A stretch of 64,000 bases of DNA from Streptomyces sp. CB00316 (GCF_001905595.1 NZ_LIXI01000002.1:62001-126000), one strand, 5' to 3'; positions 42,219 through 50,414 are shown, numbered from the stretch's first letter. The notes: generated by a model from the sequence alone, not told the origin. Numbers and translations are program-made.

Positions 42219-42230
42219 GAAATACAATGA
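42219..42230 (-). promoter_or_regulatory. TCATTGTATTTC motif upstream of the DEAD-box helicase
   Basis: Minus-strand 12-mer ending 84 nt before the helicase start codon. The identical 12-mer precedes the Csp gene at nearly the same distance (copy at 42,741-42,752). It is either a shared promoter -10 region or a cold-shock leader element. Confidence 0.55.
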
Positions 42231-42388
42231 GGCCGGTGGTTTATCCCGGATCGGGATGCAGGCCATGGAATGAGTGACGCCATAGGGGCGAGGAATCCCG
42301 CCCCACCGGCGAGAGGGACCCCGAAGGAGTGGAAGCGGCTCTGCGGGCGAAGGTTCTGCCGCAGACGGCACCCGCCCGGGAGGATGCC

Positions 42389-42432
42389 CGTAGCTGGGTC
42401 CCGCACCCCGAAGGATGCGGGACCCAGCTACG
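42389..42432 (-). terminator. Strong hairpin terminator after the Csp gene
   Basis: A perfect 17-bp stem (arm CGTAGCTGGGTCCCGCA) with a 10-nt loop starts 16 nt after the cold-shock gene stop on the minus strand. It separates it from the helicase gene, which must have its own promoter. Confidence 0.85.
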
Positions 42433-42447
42433 AAGTGCGCGTCAGCG

Positions 42448-42651
42448 TCAGGCGGGAACGATGTTCTCGGCCGTCGGGCCCTTCTGGCTCGGTGCGATGT
42501 CGAAGGTGACCTTCTGGCCTTCAAGGAGCTCGCGGAAGCCCTGGGCGGCTATGTTCGAGAAGTGGGCGAACACGTCAGCGCCGCCACCGTCCTGCTCGAT
42601 GAAGCCGAAACCCTTGGCCGCGTTGAACCACTTCACAGTGCCTGACGCCAT
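42448..42651 (-). CDS. Cold-shock protein (CspA family)
   Basis: Complete 67-aa cold-shock-domain protein, an OB-fold RNA chaperone. RNP1 is KGFGFIEQ (about residues 13-20) and RNP2 is VFAHFSNI (about 27-34); the start [16 protein letters not shown] is canonical. It melts RNA secondary structure and can act as an antiterminator. ATG 42651 has AAGGAGATG upstream. About 440 bp precede it without another gene, consistent with a long regulatory leader as in other csp genes. Confidence 0.97.
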   Translation of the reverse strand: MASGTVKWFNAAKGFGFIEQDGGGADVFAHFSNIAAQGFRELLEGQKVTFDIAPSQKGPTAENIVPA

Positions 42652-43098
42652 GTGACATCTCCTTCAGGGGGCAGGTACGCCGAGACCCGTGAGGTACGGA
42701 TCCCGCGTCGCCGCGATGATGCCCCGACCGGAGAAAACCGGAAATACAATGAAGCTTCCGCTGGTCGAAAATACCCACGCAGAAGCCTGAAGTTCTGGGA
42801 ACCACAACTGCAACCGAGATCGACAGTAGCATGCCGTAATGATCTGCGTACGGTGAATAACTCCACTCTGCTTGCCGCCGCAATAACACTCTCGGCACGG
42901 CGCGTTAAACCCTCACGCCGTGGCCATAGATATTGGCCCACTCTGAGCGCAGCGTTGCAGAAAGGACGCTCGCCCTTCACAGCGCGAGGATGCCGACCAC
43001 GCGAAGCAGGTCAGCGCGTCGCCGCCGGACGAAGGGCCAGGGAAGGCGCACCTGGTAGAGCGGCGGCATCTGCCGGACTTCCACCGGCCGCGACGGGC
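42652..43098 (-). other. Long Csp upstream region without a gene
   Basis: About 447 bp that are less GC-rich than the surroundings, with no convincing ORF. It should contain the Csp promoter and 5' leader; the TCATTGTATTTC element is at 42,741-42,752. Confidence 0.6.
42741..42752 (-). promoter_or_regulatory. TCATTGTATTTC motif upstream of the Csp gene
   Basis: Minus-strand 12-mer identical to the one upstream of the DEAD-box gene, ending 90 nt before the Csp start codon. Flanks differ except for a GC dinucleotide just 5' of it. Confidence 0.55.
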
Positions 43099-43437
43099 TC
43101 AGGCGGCGGGTGGCGCGCTGGGCGGCTTGGTGTCTCGGTGGTGTTCGGCGTTGACGCGCTGGGCTTCCTCGAGTTGGTCTTCGAGGATGACGATGCGGCA
43201 GGCAGCCTCGATCGGGGTGCCGGCGTCGACGAGCTCGCGGGCGCGGGCGGCGATGCGGAGCTGGTAGCGGGAGTAACGGCGGTGGCCACCCGCGGAGCGC
43301 AGTGGGGTGATGAGACGGGCCTCGCCTATGGCGCGAAGGAATCCCTGTGTGGTGTTGAGCATCTCGGCGGCCCGTCCCATGGTGTAGGCGGGGTAGTCGT
43401 CGTCGTCGAGGCGGCCGAACGAGTCGTCTGCTGTCAT
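43099..43437 (-). CDS. MerR-like helix-turn-helix regulator
   Basis: Protein of 112 aa with an N-terminal MerR-type winged helix: YTMGRAAEMLNTTQGFLRAI, then ARLITPLRSAGGHRRYSRYQ (about residues 18-60), the typical GGHRRY turn, followed by one coiled-coil helix for dimerisation (about 65-100). No effector-binding domain and no metal-binding cysteines in the tail, so it may bind DNA constitutively or respond through a partner. It lies 447 bp upstream of the Csp gene on the same strand. ATG 43437 begins MTADDSFGRLDDDDY. Confidence 0.88.
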   Translation of the reverse strand: MTADDSFGRLDDDDYPAYTMGRAAEMLNTTQGFLRAIGEARLITPLRSAGGHRRYSRYQLRIAARARELVDAGTPIEAACRIVILEDQLEEAQRVNAEHHRDTKPPSAPPAA

Positions 43438-43466
43438 CTGTGCCTTCCCGTGGAGCACGCGTCGGA

Positions 43467-43498
43467 GGGGCCCGGGTGCCATGTGGCACCCGGGCCCC
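43467..43498. promoter_or_regulatory. 32-bp perfect palindrome upstream of the MerR-like gene
   Basis: Arms GGGGCCCGGGTGCCA and TGGCACCCGGGCCCC around a TG centre, 29 nt before the start codon. As RNA it would form a very stable hairpin just ahead of the ribosome site; as DNA it could be an operator. Confidence 0.6.
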
Positions 43499-44329
43499 GA
43501 AGGAACTGCTACACCATCAGCCGGCCTTGATCGGCTACGCCGGCTCTGTGTTTCCGCATACCTGCCGGGAAGAGGTCCGGGGGCTGCGGGGATCGCGGTT
43601 GCTTGACCGGAGACCACCTCACTATCGATGTCCTGCGGTACCCGGGCCCAAAACGTTCACCCGGGCGATCCTGATGGTGCTCAACTCCTCCGTTCTTCCC
43701 TCTGGACGAACTACTTCCCTACTCCTGGTGGCCTCTCTCAGCGCCACTCCGACAGCCAGCCCCGTCGCCCGTCCTGCATCTGCTCTGGCTTGGAACCCCA
43801 CTGCCGAACCTCCCGACACGCGCGCCGCAGCCTGACGCCATTTGCCGAGGAACCACTGGTACTGCGGACTGCACTTACCACTGCGGCACTGCTCTCGGCA
43901 GCCCCTGAAGACCGCGGGCCACCCGGTCCGGTCGCCAGCCCCGTCGCCATCCTGCAACAACCCCGGCTTCGGAACTCCGCCACCGCACCGACCTGCACAC
44001 TGCAACTACTGAGTACTGCTGCCTGGCAGTTCATCTCTGCCGGGCTCTGCTTTCCTTCTTGGCTACGAGAGAAACCATAACCACCCTGCACGCCAATGTC
44101 TACCTCAGCCGGAATAGTTTTTCAGATGCCAGTCGGAAAGACTCCCTGCCCGAGCCACTGACGGTGCACGTGCGGGCCGTCCCGGCCGAGCCCCATTGCA
44201 CCCTGACCAGGAGCCCTACCCGAGCAGCCAGCCTCTCCGACTGCGCCGCCGATCCGACGGACACGCTTCACCGTCGGGGGCGCATCCGGGTGGAGCTCGG
44301 CAGACCAGGGCACGACACTCCGACAGACA
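43499..44329. other. Gene-poor stretch
   Basis: About 830 bp with no credible coding region; the open frames lack codon bias and ribosome sites. Two imperfect copies of a segment beginning CCAGCCCCGTCGCC occur near 43,757 and 43,935. It is probably eroded sequence between the cold-shock cluster and the next relic. Confidence 0.5.
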
Positions 44330-44640
44330 GGCCCCCGGCGCTGGTGACAGGACGGGATCCGATGGGCACGAGGAGCGCGATGCCTCTCCTGCCCCCACGG
44401 GAGTTCACGAAGCACTCGTCCCAACGATCCCAGCAGGAGCTGTCGACACGGCGGTCCTGGTCGTCTCGGAGCTCGCCACCAAGGCACAGCGCCAGGCGTC
44501 GGCACCTGGACCTGGTCACCTGCTAGGACAACCGCTCGGTGGCCGTCCACGACAACAGCCCGCGCCCCCTCGCATGCGGGCCCTGGAGCTGACAGACCGT
44601 CAGTACCTCCCCGCCCGGTTCGACGGCGCCCGAGCACGCT
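44330..44640 (+). pseudogene. Decayed ATP-binding anti-sigma-like protein
   Basis: One frame reads IPAGAVDTAVLVVSELATKA, matching the N-box region of small HATPases. After a stop and frame change, RSVAVHDNSPRP follows, matching the G1 box. The order and spacing fit a SpoIIAB-like protein such as the one at 14.9 kb, but the frame is broken near 44,523 and the end is missing. Confidence 0.6.
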
Positions 44641-44695
44641 TCTTGACGCATCACGGTTGGTTGCGCCCTGGGCCCCCGCCGAGGGCGGCGACCGG

Positions 44696-45508
44696 TCAGG
44701 ATGCGGCCAGGAGGATGGCGATGTAGTGCGCGGTGAACGCTGCCACGGTGAGCGCGTGGAAGACCTCGTGGAATCCGAACCAGCGAGGTGAGGGGTCGGG
44801 TCGCTGGATTGCGTACACGACCGCGCCCGCGCTGTAGAGAAGACCGCCGACCACGATCAGTGTGAGTACGGCTGCTCCTCCGGTGTGCAGGAAGTCGGCC
44901 AGGTACCACACAGGCGCCCACCCCAGAGCCAGGTAGCACGGGGTGTACAGCCAGCGTGGCGCTCCGACCCACAGGACCCGGAACGCGATGCCGGCCGACG
45001 CGCCGACCCACACGGTCCACAGCAGCACGGGCCTATCGCTCGGCGGCAGAAGCAACACGGCCAGGGGGGTGCAGGTACCAGCGATGATCAGGAAGATGTT
45101 GGCATGGTCGAGACGTCGTAGGAGAGCCTCCCCCAACGGCCCCCAGGTACCACGGTGGTAGACGGCACTCGTTGCGAACAGCAGCCAGGCAGTGACGGCG
45201 TACACGGCGCAGGCCCAGGCCGCCTGCGGCGTGCGAGCCAGCCAGATGAGCGCGACGCCCGCAATCAATGATGCGGGGACCATCCCCGCATGCAGCCAGC
45301 CACGCAGCCTCGGCTTGACCGGCTCCACCAGGTCGACAGCCTGCGTTACCAGAGCAGCGACCAGATGAGCACTTCTCGCTCCATCGACACCCTGTGCTTC
45401 GCCGCGCTCTCCACGCCCTGAGCCGACGTGGACGCCTCCGGCTCCAGCTGCTTCGCGGGACATGGCCTCCCGACCTTCACCGGACTCATCGGCGTCACTG
45501 GCAATCAT
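44696..45508 (-). CDS. Hemolysin III family (PAQR-like) membrane protein
   Basis: Integral membrane protein of up to 270 aa with seven hydrophobic helices after an about 55-residue N-terminal extension. Family motifs include FATSAVYHRG (first conserved His region), LDHANIFLIIAGTCTPLAVL, and the closing FGFHEVFHALTVAAFTAHY, which supply the Ser, Asp and three His of the zinc-hydrolase-like site. The name is historical; most members are not haemolysins. The ATG at 45508 is the longest start; ATG 45463 or a later one is possible. Confidence 0.9.
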   Translation of the reverse strand: MIASDADESGEGREAMSREAAGAGGVHVGSGRGERGEAQGVDGARSAHLVAALVTQAVDLVEPVKPRLRGWLHAGMVPASLIAGVALIWLARTPQAAWACAVYAVTAWLLFATSAVYHRGTWGPLGEALLRRLDHANIFLIIAGTCTPLAVLLLPPSDRPVLLWTVWVGASAGIAFRVLWVGAPRWLYTPCYLALGWAPVWYLADFLHTGGAAVLTLIVVGGLLYSAGAVVYAIQRPDPSPRWFGFHEVFHALTVAAFTAHYIAILLAAS

Positions 45509-45714
45509 GCGCTCATGCTAGAAGAGCCCACACGAAAGCCTTCAAGAGGTCCGGGAGAAGGGGCTCGTCGTCGATGCGGGACCGACGCCGCCAGACGAAC
45601 CCCCGCGATTCGACGTCGGTTGGGCCTTCCGGAGCCGAGTAGACCGACCGGCTGTGGGGAACGATCAGGGCTTCCGAACCGGCATCTCCGCTCGCCCACC
45701 CGCAAGGAGCGACC

Positions 45715-46269
45715 ATGCTTCCTGAAGTTCACCCCCACCTGTCCACCCCTCTGACCGATCAGTTGCAACATCAGCTGGGCCCCGCTTCGGAAACCAGCCA
45801 GCTCGACGTGGAGCGCGTCGCGGGCATCGCAGTCGTCGCAGCTGCCCACTCCGGTGGCTACGCGGCAATCGGCCATCTCCTCGGACTGCTGGCCGCGCTC
45901 CCCGCCCCCACCGAGGCAGGGGAACGCTTCTGGTCGGACCTGTGGAGGACTTCAGGCACCGCCTACCTACTGCCCGCCACTATCAAGGCCGGTGTACTCG
46001 AATCACTGACAGGCGAGGGAACCACCCTGGCCCGACAGATCCTCTCGGCCGTCGACGAGATGACCCCGCCCCAACGCCTCGCAGCCGGAGAGGTGATCGG
46101 CCAAGCCCTCATCGAGTCCGACCACCTGCCCGACCTCAAGACACAGGTCATCGGCGAACTATGGCTCCGCGATCTCGAACTCACCGCGTGGCACGTGCTG
46201 CACGCCGACCGCAGGTCGGACGATCCTGTTGGGCGGAAAGCCTTCCTCAAAGCTTGGTCGAACGTCTGA
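45715..46269 (+). CDS. Hypothetical protein
   Basis: Soluble, mainly helical protein of 184 aa without recognised motifs (MLPEVHPHLSTPLTDQLQHQ; central IAVVAAAHSGGYAAIGHLLG, then LLAALPAPTEAGERFWSDLW). ATG 45715 follows AAGGAGCGACC, a good ribosome site, and codon usage is typical, so it is likely expressed. It is the last clear core gene before the tRNA-associated insertion point. No function can be proposed. Confidence 0.7.
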   Translation: MLPEVHPHLSTPLTDQLQHQLGPASETSQLDVERVAGIAVVAAAHSGGYAAIGHLLGLLAALPAPTEAGERFWSDLWRTSGTAYLLPATIKAGVLESLTGEGTTLARQILSAVDEMTPPQRLAAGEVIGQALIESDHLPDLKTQVIGELWLRDLELTAWHVLHADRRSDDPVGRKAFLKAWSNV

Positions 46270-46557
46270 GAACAGGCTCGCGCTGGGCTCGGCAACGGCG
46301 CGTCTGCGGCGGACGGCCGCCGCCGGCTCGGGTTCGTACAGCTGGGTCGTGAGTGAGGTGCCGTAACCCTGCGGCACACCACGAGGCGCTTCCCCTTGAA
46401 GCGCTTGGCCCAGACCACAAGCGGTCGCTGCGCTCCCGCACACAGAAAGCGCTCCGGCCGAACCCCCCTCCGCAGGCATCTGAAGCCTTCCCTCTCCCGC
46501 GGAAGGCGCAGGCTTTCCTGAAGCAGCGTCCGTGATACCACGGCCACGAAAAGAGAA

Positions 46558-46590
46558 AACCCCAGGTCACGGGCTATGTGACCTGGGGTT
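46558..46590 (-). terminator. tRNA terminator retained at the insertion boundary
   Basis: A 13-bp perfect stem (AACCCCAGGTCAC and complement, 7-nt loop). On the minus strand it is followed by TTTTCTCTTTT, a true U tract. It lies directly downstream of the tRNA-Thr 3' fragment and is the natural terminator of that tRNA. Confidence 0.85.
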
Positions 46591-46595
46591 CTTCT

Positions 46596-46638
46596 GAGCC
46601 GCCTTCGGGATTCGAACCCGAGACCTACGCATTACGAG
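46596..46638 (-). other. Attachment-site scar: 3' fragment of tRNA-Thr(CGT)
   Basis: Read on the minus strand, this 43-nt piece is the 3' part of a tRNA: anticodon loop CTCGTAA, 3' anticodon stem TGCGT, T-arm TCGGGTTCGAATCCCGA and acceptor half AGGCGGC. The matching 5' half (acceptor, D-arm, 5' anticodon stem) is absent; unrelated DNA follows from 46,639. This is the classic signature of an element integrated into the 3' end of a tRNA gene, leaving the displaced 3' end at one boundary. Confidence 0.88.
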
Positions 46639-46654
46639 GGCTCGTGGGATCGTG

Positions 46655-46688
46655 ACAGCACCTGCCGACACGTGCCGGCAGGTGCTGT
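46655..46688. terminator. Hairpin just inside the element boundary
   Basis: A perfect 13-bp stem (ACAGCACCTGCCG and complement) with an 8-nt loop, followed by TTT on the plus strand, 17 nt inside the element. It could insulate the element from flanking transcription or be part of the attachment region. Confidence 0.7.
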
Positions 46689-46816
46689 TTCCCCAGGTCG
46701 CGGGCAGGCGGCACCCTCAACCGCATCGCTGGATGCCGCCTGCTGCCGCGCAGTCCGCTCACGCAATGCTCACGCGGCACAGGACCCCGGGGCCTGCTGC
46801 CGGCAGGTCGGCGGCG

Positions 46817-47065
46817 TCAGCGGATGAAGAACCGTGCAGCGATGATCTGGATCGCGATGGCGCCGCCGGCGTAGGCGGCACCCTTGAGAGCCTGGACGGT
46901 GAGCGCCCAGCGGAGGAAGCGCAGCCGACTCAGGATCTTGCGCCACGAGCACCAGGCGGTGAGACCGCCGGAACCGCCCTGGCGCATCCGGATCGCCTTG
47001 ACGCGGCGCGTCCAGACAGCCTTGATCTTCCTGGCACCCTTGGCCGGATAGGCCGTATAATTCAC
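46817..47065 (-). CDS. Small basic membrane-associated protein
   Basis: Protein of 82 aa: a highly basic first half (GARKIKAVWTRRVKAIRMRQ) and a hydrophobic second half (LKGAAYAGGAIAIQIIAARF), suggesting one C-terminal membrane helix with a cytoplasmic positively charged domain. The GTG at 47065 has AAGGAG 9 nt upstream, which supports it as a real gene despite its size. Small proteins of this kind sit near the ends of actinobacterial integrative elements; function unknown. Confidence 0.6.
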   Translation of the reverse strand: MNYTAYPAKGARKIKAVWTRRVKAIRMRQGGSGGLTAWCSWRKILSRLRFLRWALTVQALKGAAYAGGAIAIQIIAARFFIR

Positions 47066-47287
47066 GGGAGGGAACTCCTTCTCGTCTTTGATTCGAAGCA
47101 GGGTGTTTCCTTCAGGGGAGGTTGGACGCGGTTGGGAAGCCTTTCGTCCGACCTCTCCTGCCTTTACTGGTGCGGCGGCGCGCGACAGCCGCCACCGAAT
47201 CCGCTGCTACGAGAGCCCGGCGATTCGACAGTCACAGAGTAGCCCCTCCAGTGGTCGACAAATGCACCTGCGCCGCGTCACCCAATC

Positions 47288-47944
47288 CTAATCACACCCA
47301 AGAGCGGCAAGCGCGATCTTTACGGTATCCCGGCCCGCAGACTCCGCCGACCGCAGAAGTATCTCCATTTCAGGATTCATCCGATTTCGACCCAGCTCTG
47401 ACACCAGGGAGCCGCACTCGCCCTCGGTAAGGGTCGCCCCGAGGTTCCACAGGAGGGCGGTCCGGGCCGCCGGGGGAAGTGCGGCAAGTGAATCCGGAAT
47501 ACTGCATTCCGGCTTGTCGGTAGCCGCGCTGTTGCGCCGGTCCCCGTCGGCGAGCTGGCCGCCTCTACTGTTGCGCCGGTCCCCGTCGGCGGACTGGCCG
47601 CCACATGAGCATGCGCTCGCGCAGTCAGCGCAAGGTGAGTGCCGCGCCATCAACAAGAGACGCTCCACGCGCGCGAGGTCCTCGCCCAGACGGTCCGTCC
47701 CGGCGATCTGCGCAGATCGCACCAGCCGCCTCAAGGTCAAGAGGACCTCGGGGCGGGGCAGCCTCCTCCCGTGCAGCCAGTGCGAGAGCAGGGAAGGGGA
47801 GACACCGAGAGCCTGCGCCTTCTCGGCCATGGTCGCCCCGGGGAGGAACCGGGGCAGCACCTCCTGGAAAGCGAGCGCGAAAGCCTTCACCCCCTCCGTA
47901 GCCTCGTCCACGCAGGAGTTTTTGATCGATCCGAGTGACGGCAT
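47288..47944 (-). CDS. XRE-type helix-turn-helix regulator
   Basis: Protein of 218 aa. The HTH lies at about residues 38-72 (MAEKAQALGVSPSLLSHWLH, then GRRLPRPEVLLTLRRLV). A cysteine cluster follows (CADCASACSCGG, about 105-116), then two tandem copies of a 13-residue repeat (GGQSADGDRRNSR / GGQLADGDRRNSA), then a helical tail. It is divergent from the defence-type operon and is the natural candidate for its control protein, although the cysteine cluster is unusual for a restriction C protein and could bind a metal. ATG 47944 has AAAGG upstream. Confidence 0.82.
   Translation of the reverse strand: MPSLGSIKNSCVDEATEGVKAFALAFQEVLPRFLPGATMAEKAQALGVSPSLLSHWLHGRRLPRPEVLLTLRRLVRSAQIAGTDRLGEDLARVERLLLMARHSPCADCASACSCGGQSADGDRRNSRGGQLADGDRRNSAATDKPECSIPDSLAALPPAARTALLWNLGATLTEGECGSLVSELGRNRMNPEMEILLRSAESAGRDTVKIALAALGCD
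47529..47606. repeat. 39-bp tandem repeat inside the XRE gene
   Basis: Two copies of a 39-bp unit beginning CTGTTGCGCCGGTCCCC, at 47,529-47,567 and 47,568-47,606. The unit is a multiple of three, so the frame is kept and a 13-residue repeat results. Confidence 0.85.
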
Positions 47945-48104
47945 GCAAAGGAGCCTCTCGCTCGCCGGAGATCACCAGGGTTTACGTGATCGCCAGAACC
48001 CTACCCCTCCCTTTCCGCGCCGCAGAGCCGTCCGGCATTATTACGCGGATGTATTCATGGCAGCGGCTGCAATGTGTTCAAGAATGACCACTTAAGGGGC
48101 AAAA

Positions 48105-48139
48105 CGGATCTTTACTCTGCCGGAAAGCGTAAAGATCCG
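48105..48139. promoter_or_regulatory. Inverted repeat between the XRE gene and the defence operon
   Basis: Perfect 11-bp arms CGGATCTTTAC and GTAAAGATCCG around a 13-nt centre, midway in the about 300-bp divergent intergenic region (47,945-48,246). Proposed operator for the XRE protein; it could also fold in the leader RNA. Confidence 0.5.
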
Positions 48140-48246
48140 AAACCACTGGAACGGGCGGCGCCACTTGTGCTAATAATGAGCAGGAATCGTGGCCCGTGAT
48201 GCGTCTTCAGGGCCGCACCGGAAGTACGGCATGAAATGGAGGCGCT

Positions 48247-48927
48247 ATGACGCCGTCGTGGCGCGATGACAGCCTCGGAACGATGAAGCGGGTCGCCCTC
48301 TGGCTCGTGTCGGAGGTCGGCGAGGGGCAGCCCTTCACCAAGGAGGCGCTGCGCGACGCCTTCCCCGGGGTGTCCCAGGTGGATCGGCGCATGCGTGATC
48401 TCCGCGACTTCGGGTGGCGAATCGATACGAACAGGGAGGACGCGGACCTCGACTCCCACGAGCAGCGTTTCGTGAAGCGCGGCGATCCGGTATGGGAGCC
48501 CGGCCGAGCCACCCGGAAGACCGGTACGACGGCGATCGGCGCCGGGCGTCGCCGCGAGGTCCTCCAGCGGGACGGCAACATGTGCCGCTCCTGCGGGATC
48601 GTTCCCGGTGAGACCTACGCCGGCACGTACGAAGCGGCCCAGCTGGACATCGCACGGCGCGAGGTTTTGAAGCCCGGCGGGTCGCAGGCCACCGAGCTGG
48701 TCACCGAGTGCAAGCGGTGCCGCATCGGCGGCAGGGACCTGGTCGCGGACCTGGACCGAGTCCTCAAGGAGGCCGCCGGACTCAGCTCCATCGAGCGCGG
48801 GGTACTGTCCGGCTGGGTGGAAGCCGATGAGCGCCAGTTCAGCCGACTGGAGCAGCTCTGGAGCGACTATCGGTCCCTGCCCGAGGAGTCGCGCGCCCAT
48901 TTGCGCAAAGAGCTGGGCGTGGACTGA
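48247..48927 (+). CDS. Zinc-finger/HNH-like protein with degenerate HNH residues
   Basis: Protein of 226 aa. The N-terminal part (about 1-80) resembles a winged-helix (KRVALWLVSEVGEGQPFTKE, RMRDLRDFGWRIDTNREDAD). The centre has an HNH-like treble-clef: REVLQRDGNMCRSCG (first CxxC) and TELVTECKRC (second CxxC). The positions where HNH nucleases carry catalytic His and Asn read Arg and Glu, so it may bind DNA without cutting it. The C-terminus is helical. ATG 48247 follows GGAGG. First gene of a plus-strand set with a ParB-like protein and an SNF2 helicase. Confidence 0.72.
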   Translation: MTPSWRDDSLGTMKRVALWLVSEVGEGQPFTKEALRDAFPGVSQVDRRMRDLRDFGWRIDTNREDADLDSHEQRFVKRGDPVWEPGRATRKTGTTAIGAGRRREVLQRDGNMCRSCGIVPGETYAGTYEAAQLDIARREVLKPGGSQATELVTECKRCRIGGRDLVADLDRVLKEAAGLSSIERGVLSGWVEADERQFSRLEQLWSDYRSLPEESRAHLRKELGVD

Positions 48928-48992
48928 GCATCCGGCAGGCGCGGAGGGCATTCGAAGCAGGACGAGCAGAGGCAGGAGCGAGGACAGCGGAC

Positions 48993-50414
48993 ATGGCCAA
49001 GGATTACGGGCTGCCGCCCAGGGCTGAGGAGAACCGGGCCACCGTTGAGGCCCGGCTGGCGGAGAGCGCGGCCGGCGGAGGCACCCGCGAGACGTTCACT
49101 GTCGAGTGGCGGGGCAAGCCGGAGCATCTCGAAGTGGTCGAGATGCAGGTCGGCGACCTCTACTACAACCCGGCCACCCATCGGATCCGAGCGCAGGCCG
49201 ATCACGATCCCAAGAAGTCCGAGCTCCTCGAAACTGACCCGTGGAACACGGATGCTCAGCGGTACCTGGGGCGCCTGCTGCAGGTGGTTCCCGCCGATCC
49301 AGCAAAGACCGATCCCGCGTTCGACGAGCTCACCGCGAGTCTCAAGGAGTTCGGACAGACCGAGCCGGGGTTGATCACCCACGAGGGCGTCCTCGTCAAC
49401 GGCAACACCCGGCGTGCCGCGCTCCTGGAACTGCACGGTCCGAACCACCCCATGCGCGTGGCTGTGCTGCCCTCTTCCTGCGACTGGCAGGACGTGGCCG
49501 CCGTTGAGCTCTCGCTGCAGCTGCGCAAGGAGCATCGGCGGGACTACTCCTACATCAACCGGCTCCTCGCCGTGGAAGAACTGGTTGATCAGGGCACCCC
49601 ACTCGCGGCGATCGCGACCACCTTCCGCACCACGGCTAAGCGGGTCCGGCAGGACCAGTGGGTGCTGTCCATCATCCGCCAGTTGATCAAGCGCAGTGCG
49701 ACCTCCGGCGAGCGACTGTCCCTGGTCGCGTTCGAAGAGCATGCGGAGAAGTTCCGCGAGCTGCATCGCGCCTACGAGAAGCAGTACGCCGTCAACCCCG
49801 AGCGGGCCGATCTGCTCGTGGAGAACCGCCTGGCCGCCATGCTCATGGGCTTCGCCAAGACAGACGTGCGCTTTATCGATGACAAGTTCCGTAACACGTA
49901 CCTCTCGGAGAAGCTGCCAGACGGGTTGGCCCCCGACCCTGCTCCGTCCCACGGGGGTGTAGCGATCCCGGGCCTGGGGCGTGCGGTACAGGGCCCCAGC
50001 CCAGCCGTCTCAGCTGCCAGAGCCCTGACAGACGTCGTCCTCCACGCTCGGGCGGTCACCCAAGCCGGTAGCTCCGCACCGGCGGAGGTAGTCGCTGCGG
50101 CGCAGGACGAGGTCAGGCGCATGCACAAAGCGATGGACGAAGCCATCACCGACGCCGGCCGCGACGCCCGCATCACCAAGCGCAAGCAAGCCGCTCCTGC
50201 TCGCCTCGCAGACGCGAACCGCAGCATCGAGCAGTGCGTCACGGACCTGGTCCTGTCCCGCTCGCAGCGAAGCCTCGATGAAGAAGCCTTCGACGATGCC
50301 ATCGTCGAACTGCGGAAGAGACTGGAGAAGCTGGCGATCGAAGCTCGGCGGACTGTTGGCGAGCCCGGCGACGGCTTGGCCTGGCTTCTCGAAGCTACAG
50401 AAAAGGCGCGCTGA
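48993..50414 (+). CDS. ParB/Srx-fold protein
   Basis: Protein of 473 aa. Residues about 100-165 form a ParB/sulfiredoxin-type domain: FDELTASLKEFGQTEPGLIT then GVLVNGNTRRAALLELHG, where NGNTRRAA matches the nucleotide-binding GxxR core. A following helical region (AVEELVDQGTPLAAIATTFR) resembles the ParB HTH, and the C-terminal third is helical and highly charged. ParB-fold proteins bind or hydrolyse nucleotides such as CTP, or act as DNases. Its stop abuts the SNF2 start with no gap, so the two are made together. It is not a partition protein by context, since no ParA is near. Confidence 0.82.
   Translation: MAKDYGLPPRAEENRATVEARLAESAAGGGTRETFTVEWRGKPEHLEVVEMQVGDLYYNPATHRIRAQADHDPKKSELLETDPWNTDAQRYLGRLLQVVPADPAKTDPAFDELTASLKEFGQTEPGLITHEGVLVNGNTRRAALLELHGPNHPMRVAVLPSSCDWQDVAAVELSLQLRKEHRRDYSYINRLLAVEELVDQGTPLAAIATTFRTTAKRVRQDQWVLSIIRQLIKRSATSGERLSLVAFEEHAEKFRELHRAYEKQYAVNPERADLLVENRLAAMLMGFAKTDVRFIDDKFRNTYLSEKLPDGLAPDPAPSHGGVAIPGLGRAVQGPSPAVSAARALTDVVLHARAVTQAGSSAPAEVVAAAQDEVRRMHKAMDEAITDAGRDARITKRKQAAPARLADANRSIEQCVTDLVLSRSQRSLDEEAFDDAIVELRKRLEKLAIEARRTVGEPGDGLAWLLEATEKAR

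Noticed and set aside
43738..44091. Possible 117-residue minus-strand gene in the gene-poor stretch
   Set aside because: No ribosome site, no codon bias and no recognisable motif; left as intergenic.
48112..48951. Minus-strand frame opposite the zinc-finger gene
   Set aside because: The plus-strand product has paired CxxC motifs and a GGAGG ribosome site; the minus frame is a shadow.
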